64,000 nucleotides of DNA from Rattus norvegicus (lineage: Eukaryota; Chordata; Mammalia; Rodentia; Muridae), in assembly GCF_036323735.1 (NCBI RefSeq), contig NC_086025.1, positions 107,670,688-107,734,687 of the forward strand, given 5' to 3'. Positions within the stretch are counted from its first letter, which is position 1; each line of letters opens with the position of its first letter. The notes under the pieces were generated by a model. The model was not told the origin of the DNA, ran no database searches, and worked only from the letters and a program-made list of their open reading frames with translations. A program made the translations under genes and the position numbers. Shown piece after piece: positions 58,261 to 64,000 of the stretch.

Positions 58261-58329
58261 CTATCTAGGACACCTGAGATTATCTTTGGCCGTCATCCCC
58301 ACCTACACACATGTACACCCTTGGGAAAC

Positions 58330-58755
58330 CCTGCTGCTAAGGTCAAAGTCTGACATTACCAGAAAGCCTTGAACTCTGCAAATGGCAGACTCCATTATCA
58401 ATGGGGCTTCCTCTTCTCTGGGGAATCCTGGTCACCTCATTGACTACATAAGGAATGTCATATAGTCCTGCCCTTGGGATTCCTGGAGTGTCTCCCCATG
58501 CTAATGAGGTATCTCAGTAGGCTTAGCCTTCATCCACTGGCCTTTGCCCACCCTGGATGTTCTCACCCCCTTCCCCAAAACTACACAACCCTTGGTTCTC
58601 TCTAATAAAGTGTATGCATATAAACCCACCCTGAATAAGTCGTATACTCACAAGCCAAGATCATCTCAGAGAGTCACTTCATTGAAGATCATCAGAGAAG
58701 GCCTTCTCTCTCCCTGACCACCCAGCACTTGATCTCAGCTGGACTAGGATTCTAC
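58330..58755 (+). mobile_element. Possible LTR fragment
   Basis: A dense AATAAA context (CTCTAATAAAGTGTATGCAT at about 58600), preceded by a pyrimidine-rich TTCTCACCCCCTTCCCC and followed by AATAAGTCGTATAC, looks like the R/U5 area of a rodent LTR. No duplication or terminal repeats were found. Confidence 0.3.
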
Positions 58756-58869
58756 CTGTTTCTGACTCTGCTTTGTCCTTTCAGCTTTGTGTGCAGTGGC
58801 TTCTGGACACCCTGAGAGGGAGAAAACAGAGGACGTGGGACCATACTGCACATGTACCTTCAGACAGTG

Positions 58870-59420
58870 CATCTGCCTGTGCACACACCAACATGCACAC
58901 ACACACATGTGCATCTATATACACATACACTGACATGCAACACACATGTGCATCTGTACACACACATTAACATGTACACACATGTACATATGTACACACA
59001 CTAACATGCACACAAGTGTATCTGTATACGCACATTGACATGCACCCCCACACATGTGCATATCTATGCACACACTAACATGTACATACATGTTTGCATC
59101 TGTATATACACACACTAATATGCACCTACACATGTGCATCTGTATATAAAACATACACACATTTGCATCTGTATACACACACTAACATGCACACACATGT
59201 GCATCTGTACACACACACTAATGTGCACCTATTCATGTGCATCTGTATATGAACATACTAACATGCATACACACATTTGCATCCATATACACACACTAAC
59301 ATGCACACACATGTGCATCTGTACACACACACTAACATGTACATGCACATGTGCATCTGTACACACACAGTAGCATGCAATGTGCACCTGTATACACATA
59401 CATTGACATGTACACACATA
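58870..59420. repeat. ACATGTGCATCTGTACACAC-type minisatellite
   Basis: About twelve imperfect copies of a unit of roughly 40-60 bp (CATGCACACACATGTGCATC then TGTACACACACACTAA), strongly alternating purine-pyrimidine. A lone related unit lies at 59925-59965. Frames across it are not genes. Confidence 0.9.
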
Positions 59421-59424
59421 GAAA

Positions 59425-62400
59425 AAGATGAAGAAAGAAGAAAGAAAATGAGAGAAAAGGGAACCAGGCAGAGGGCATACCGGAAGAGAAAGGGCATAAA
59501 CTCCATGTGTGGGATGCTGGAGAGGGATACTGGAAAGCATGTTAAACAGCCCATGGTAGCTGAGTCCATGGGAACTATGGAGGAGCTTTGAGCAGAGGAA
59601 GGCCACACTCAGACATATGCCTTGGGGAGGAAGGGATGAAAGGCTCAATATCTGTGTGGGAGCTTAGGAAAGTGCAGCACTCCTGTAGAAGACTGGCTGG
59701 GTGTAGCTGATGTGGTTCTGGTAGTGATCCCACCCATGAGACTTCATGTTGCCCATACCTGACCAGGACATTCCCCAAAGCTCTTCTTGCCTCAGGGTCT
59801 CACACCGCCTGCCTCTTCCTGTGTCCAGTCAGCTCTCAGCTCAGGGCTCCCATACCTACTCTGGGACAGAGTTCTGCCCTTCTTCTCCTTGTTCTTTGCT
59901 GCCTCGCCCCAGACTCTGCCTCTGCGTGTCTGTGTACACGCACACTAACATGCGCACACACATGCATATCCCCACCTCCCTCCCTGGCACCCCTGTGGGG
60001 CTGGGCTCGATGCTCTCAGGGATGTAGATGAAGTAACTTCTGGCTACAAGCATCCCCAGCACAGAGATGGAAAGCACACATGGGGCTCTGGGTCGGGTCT
60101 CTGAGCAGGAGCTGTTGGGATGAATTAGCTGGGAGGCACCTTTATTGTGCAGTGGGAAATCCTGATGTTATAGTTAAAACTCAGAGAAGAAAACAGGTCT
60201 TTGCCTTGGCCCCATCTCCAGGTCCTTTTGCCAGAAGCCATGAAAATGCTTCAGGCCTCTGCTGTCTGGTGGCTCTTTGTTCTGTCATACTCACTGGCTT
60301 TTATGTGTGCAGAGAGGGCTCAAGCTCTGAGGATGAGGGAAGCCACGTAGTGCTATAAGCTGCATCCAGGACAGTTGCAGAGGGGAGCATGGCTCATAGA
60401 TGAAGGGAAGCCCACCTGGTCCACTTAGGTCACCTGTGTTGTATGTGGACCAGCTTCCAGGAACAGTGTGTGTTCCCATAGAGCTGGACACATCAGGGGA
60501 GCAAAGAGACTGACAATATGGGGGATGACCCTATGCATGAGCTCCAAGGGGCCCCACCCAGACCCTGAGGAATAGCCACACTCAGGGGCGCATATCCCCA
60601 TAGGCTTCTGTGCAGTCAGAGCCAGTCCTCCAGGGCACACCTGTGGGCGGTTTTAGCCATTCATTCAGAAAGCTAAGTGCCCAGCATATCATAGTGATAG
60701 GCCCTTCCCTGGCAGGGCCACATTAAGAGCAAGACCTGTTGCTCTGAGTTCTTGGGCTAGCGGTCACTTAAACACCCTATTTTGCCACTCGCAGCACTCA
60801 GCATCCATCGATGGATACAGCCATAATGCATTACTGAATCCACACAACACTGCTTTATGCAGTGTACACTCCTTTTCTTGGCTCCACGGACCTTTTGAGG
60901 CTGCACACTTGCTTTTGCTGACCCGCACCCGTCACACTTTGAGACTGTGAGGCCCTCAAAGCAGGTGTTGTCTTCTGTCTTTGAGATGCTAGGTTCAGGC
61001 CCGGGTGGCAGGACATGCTGGGGGCCAGGGCACATACCTATGTCCCTTGAACCTCACCTGGTGCTTTTCTACATGGCCAATCTTCCGTATTCACTGGTCT
61101 GTTCAGCTTGTTACACAGGGATGAAGGTGCGAGCTCGGTTTTACAGTCTGGCTTCTACTTCCTAGGTAGTGTGTCCTGGGAAGACCCCATGTAGATTAAG
61201 GGATGGAATCTAAGTCATGGGGACCAGATGACACTGATTGATGTCAACATCTTAAAGATAAAAGAGTTTGGTGTGTGCAGGGAGGCCAGTGAGCCAAGGT
61301 GGACGGCTCTGTGGCCTCTCCATGTGGCCTGGAAGGCGAAGCAGGTTGCAGTGTGCGCATTGCTGCACCCAGCCTGTCCTCTCAGACACACATCCACATC
61401 CATATCCACGTGGAATTCCACACAGGCACCCATGAGTGTTTTCCGTAGGGAGGCAGGAAAAGTCCTCCAAGCCAGTGAAGGGCTCCTGTCTCTTTCCAGC
61501 CATGTACAGGACATCTGTCCCTGGCTGAAGAATGATAAGAAGCACACATAGAACAGAGAGTGGAGGAGGGTAACTTTCAGAAATGTCCTCCTGGAAGTGC
61601 GAACAGAAAGACGCGATGAAGCTTCCAGAATAGATAACTGCGTCTTTCCCTACAGACAGCCACCCTCTGACGCAGGAGCCTACACATTACAGAACAACCT
61701 CTCTGGAGGGCAGGGCCCAGGCTGCAGGTGGCTAAGACCATGACACCACGCTGCCTAAGGGACAGACTCCTGGAGGTGCCCTGAGCTCCGCTGTGCTGGG
61801 GACCTTCTTCCCTCAACAATGGGACTCAAGAGGCAAGGGTTGTGGTGGCAGGCTCCTGGCAAAGTGCAACAGCTTCTTGTATCCACTGGTGCTGTTGAGA
61901 GTGAGTTACAGCTCAATCCAGGGCTGGGCCATGGGTGGGATGGCAAGAACTGTTATTACCAAATGCCCTGCATGATTAACTAGGAAATTAATAGGCTACA
62001 GCTCCCTCTGCACTTGGTGAGCAGCTTGCAATCCCACAAATGTGTTGGAGTACAAGTGCTGAGCAATGGTTTGGCTCCACCCCCGTCCATCAGCTACCCA
62101 AGACCTATAAGCCTTTGCAGAAAGCCTTCTCCAGTGCCTGAAATGTATTCCAGATGCCAGAAACTGGCTTTGGGAACCACTTATTGCACCACCGGGCTGG
62201 ACCTGGGCATCAGGATGGTCTCAGTCAGTTTCTGTTCTGGGCTTCTTGGTGCCCTCACCTGGGCTATTTTTTGTTTTGTTTTGTTTTTTTGTTCATTCTT
62301 TTTGTTTTGTTTTCTGCTTTTGTTTTTCATTTAGCAAGGGAGGAACACTGTACCCACCTGCCAGCAGCCTGGGTATTGTGAAGGTATGGTGGGGCATGGG

Positions 62401-62755
62401 TTCCTGGTTTTTGTCTCTGCTCTTACCATTGGAGAGTCCAGCTTTGTCCCCAGTCCTGTGGGAGGATTGTCCCTAAACTGTACGCCTAACTCCCAGCACT
62501 TCTTGTCCTGCACCCGGGACCAAGCTACAGTTGGCCTCTGGTCATTCAGATCACCATGCTCTGACCTGGCTGAGACTATGGAGGGAGCAGCTTCCTCTCC
62601 AGCCTGGACAGGGTGTAGGCAGAGGTACAATCTCTTCAGCTGGGGTTGGGTGTGGGCTCAGTCTCCCTGCGGGGGTCTGCTCCGTGGCGGGCGTGCAAAA
62701 GCTGTCCCTCTCCTGCTAATACTCAGCCCACTGCAACCCTCCCACGCCCACCGTG
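59425..62755. other. No gene seen
   Basis: Unique sequence with a T/G-rich low-complexity stretch at 62265-62335. A 107-codon plus frame at 61228 and a 110-codon minus frame at 61215 overlap and neither has a family motif. Confidence 0.5.
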
Positions 62756-62759
62756 GAAC

Positions 62760-63070
62760 TGAATTCCATCTGGATTAGCGTTAAGTATATTAAAAAAAAT
62801 AGGGACCCAGAAAAGTGAGAATTAAGTAGAATTTAATATTCATCCCGCCTCGGGAGAGAGCAGCTTTCCTAAGTTTAGAACTAATACAAGGAATCAGGAG
62901 AGAAAATATGGACAGGCTTGGCCGCGTCGGAATGAAAATCTTCTGCGTGTCAGATGAAACTGCCAAAGCCAAAGGCCCTGGCTGCGTAGCCTGGAAAAGA
63001 CATCAGCAGCAAGTGTGACAGGAGAGGCTTAATTTCTTTATTAAAGAAAGAGCTCCTCGACTTTCTCTGA
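62760..63070. other. Repeat-free ATTA-rich block, candidate conserved noncoding element
   Basis: AGAATTAAGTAGAATTTAATATTCATCC and nearby CpG-containing words in unique sequence suggest constraint. No reading frame of note. Confidence 0.3.
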
Positions 63071-63198
63071 GGATGTGGGAGAGCACACGAGGCTGCGGGG
63101 CTGAGGCTGTTAGAGGGGAAGGAAGGTCACTAAGGGACGGTCCTCACCAGTGCCCTAAGACAGGCAGAGCTTGAGGTGACAGGACTAACAGTGCTTTT

Positions 63199-63244
63199 TC
63201 ATTCATTCATTCATTCATTCATTCATTCATTCATTCATTCATTC
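63199..63244. repeat. (ATTC)11 microsatellite
   Basis: Perfect ATTC tetranucleotides, followed by related AT-rich sequence. Confidence 0.97.
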
Positions 63245-63319
63245 CATTCACATACTTATCAATTTATTTACCTATTTATTATTTGTAAATTATTACTTAC
63301 ATTTTTGTTTTTAAATGTG

Positions 63320-63502
63320 TATGTTTTGGATGCACACGTGTCAATGTTCCATGTGTGTGCTTGATGCCTGTGGAGGTCAAAAGTTAAGTTGGATCCCCCG
63401 GAATTGGAGCTATAGACAGTTGTGAGCTGCCATGTAGGTATGGGGAATTGAACCCTCATTCTCTGGAAGACTAGCCAGTGTTCTTAACATCCCTCCAGCC
63501 TC
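63320..63502 (-). mobile_element. B3-like SINE, minus strand
   Basis: GATCCCCCGGAATTGGAGCT, GTGAGCTGCCATGTAGGTAT and GTGTTCTTAACATCCCTCCA are the reverse complement of the B3 body and head. A TG run and a T-run follow immediately (63505-63527). Confidence 0.75.
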
Positions 63503-63529
63503 AATGTGTGTGTGTGTTTTTTTTTTAAT

Positions 63530-64000
63530 GTGGATTTTCTTCAGTGAGTATGCTTTGCTTTTGAGACAGGAAGGAAAATATAAGCAGTATGTGTTCAATA
63601 GTAGTGTTCAGTCTGTGACCCATAATTATTGTCATCCTAACTGCCGTGGTCATCTCAAGCTGCACAGCAGGCAGTATGTGCTCATTTAACCATTTGCATA
63701 CACCCCCGTTTCCATGACTGCATTTGCTACTGATCTCATTTTCAAGATAAGAAAACTGAGGTTCAACGGAGCTAAGATTAAGGGTGGTGTACTAATGAAT
63801 TTGGTGGGTTATGATGTGTTCACGTGAGGCTTTGGCTCCAAGTTCTTCAGAACAGGCACCCTGCCGTCTCATGCTCCACTGTTGCCTGGACCAGCCCTGA
63901 GCGTGTGGGGGGAGGCTGAGGGAACCTTCGTCACTCAGGAAGGGCAGTGCACCCCTGCTCCCATTGCTTCATTTTCTCTTCCTGGTAAAACAGAAAAGCA
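63530..64000. other. No gene seen
   Basis: Unique sequence with a MIR fragment at 63712. The window ends here. Confidence 0.55.
63712..63790 (-). mobile_element. MIR fragment, minus strand
   Basis: CATTTTCAAGATAAGAAAAC and TGAGGTTCAACGGAGCTAAG match the antisense MIR core. Confidence 0.5.

Noticed and set aside
58600..58625. AATAAA at 58604 as a gene 3' end
   Set aside because: Context looks like an LTR fragment and no exon was found.

Overview
This window is mammalian nuclear DNA, almost certainly rat or a very close relative. The evidence is the repeat content. There are three ID elements (BC1-type, tRNA-Ala-derived SINEs) with A-tails and intact 14-16 bp target-site duplications, together with B1, B2, B3 and B4/ID_B1 SINEs, rodent URR1 hAT miniature transposons, and ORR1/MaLR-type LTRs. 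There are no bacterial-style operons, long dense coding regions or ribosome-binding sites. I see no CpG island and no exon I can assign to a known gene, so the window is intergenic or lies in a large intron.

The only recognisable protein-coding sequence is a processed retrocopy of the ribosomal protein L29 gene on the minus strand (23384-23851). Its reading frame is uninterrupted, and it keeps an AATAAA signal, a short poly(A) tract and a 12-bp target-site duplication. Most other open frames come from simple repeats, transposon remnants or chance.

Layout. 1-9 kb: mostly unique sequence with MaLR-like LTR fragments (2.7-3.1 and 4.1-4.4 kb), a twin octamer motif (5.44 kb) and a full B2 with TSD (6.5 kb). 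9-16 kb: a perfect DR1 nuclear-receptor motif (9.06 kb), a MIR, MaLR fragments, a repeat-free AT-rich block (14.2-14.85 kb) and a URR1 nested in an older LTR (15.1 kb). 16-21 kb: two rodent repeats each split by a young ID element, and a 34-bp exact repeat at 17.2 and 18.05 kb. 21-25 kb: an ID_B1, a 28-bp triplicated AP-1 motif, the L29 retrocopy, TG/GA microsatellites and a B3. 25-31 kb: unique sequence with a possible exon (25.4 kb), then an approximately 0.9-kb TGGATGGG-type array. 31-44 kb: unique sequence with a very short B2-head insertion (35.35 kb), a 120-nt pure purine tract (35.9 kb), an ORR1-like LTR and a solo-LTR-like element (37.8-38.9 kb), and candidate conserved blocks. 44-47 kb: a B2 beside a 178-bp, about 97% identical inverted repeat whose inner sides run into CA and TG arrays. 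47-52 kb: an ORR1 split by B1, an ATC-rich repeat with five TGACATCA motifs, and a degenerate antisense L1 carrying B1, ID and B3 insertions. 52-64 kb: unique sequence, a second URR1, a CCATCCAT array opposite in orientation to the 30-kb array, a 0.55-kb ACATGTGCATCTGTACAC-type array and an (ATTC)n run.

No new gene system is evident. The best candidates for a second look are the near-perfect inverted repeat at 44.9-46.3 kb, the intact L29 retrocopy, the triplicated AP-1 unit, the DR1 and octamer motifs, and the short B2-head insertion.
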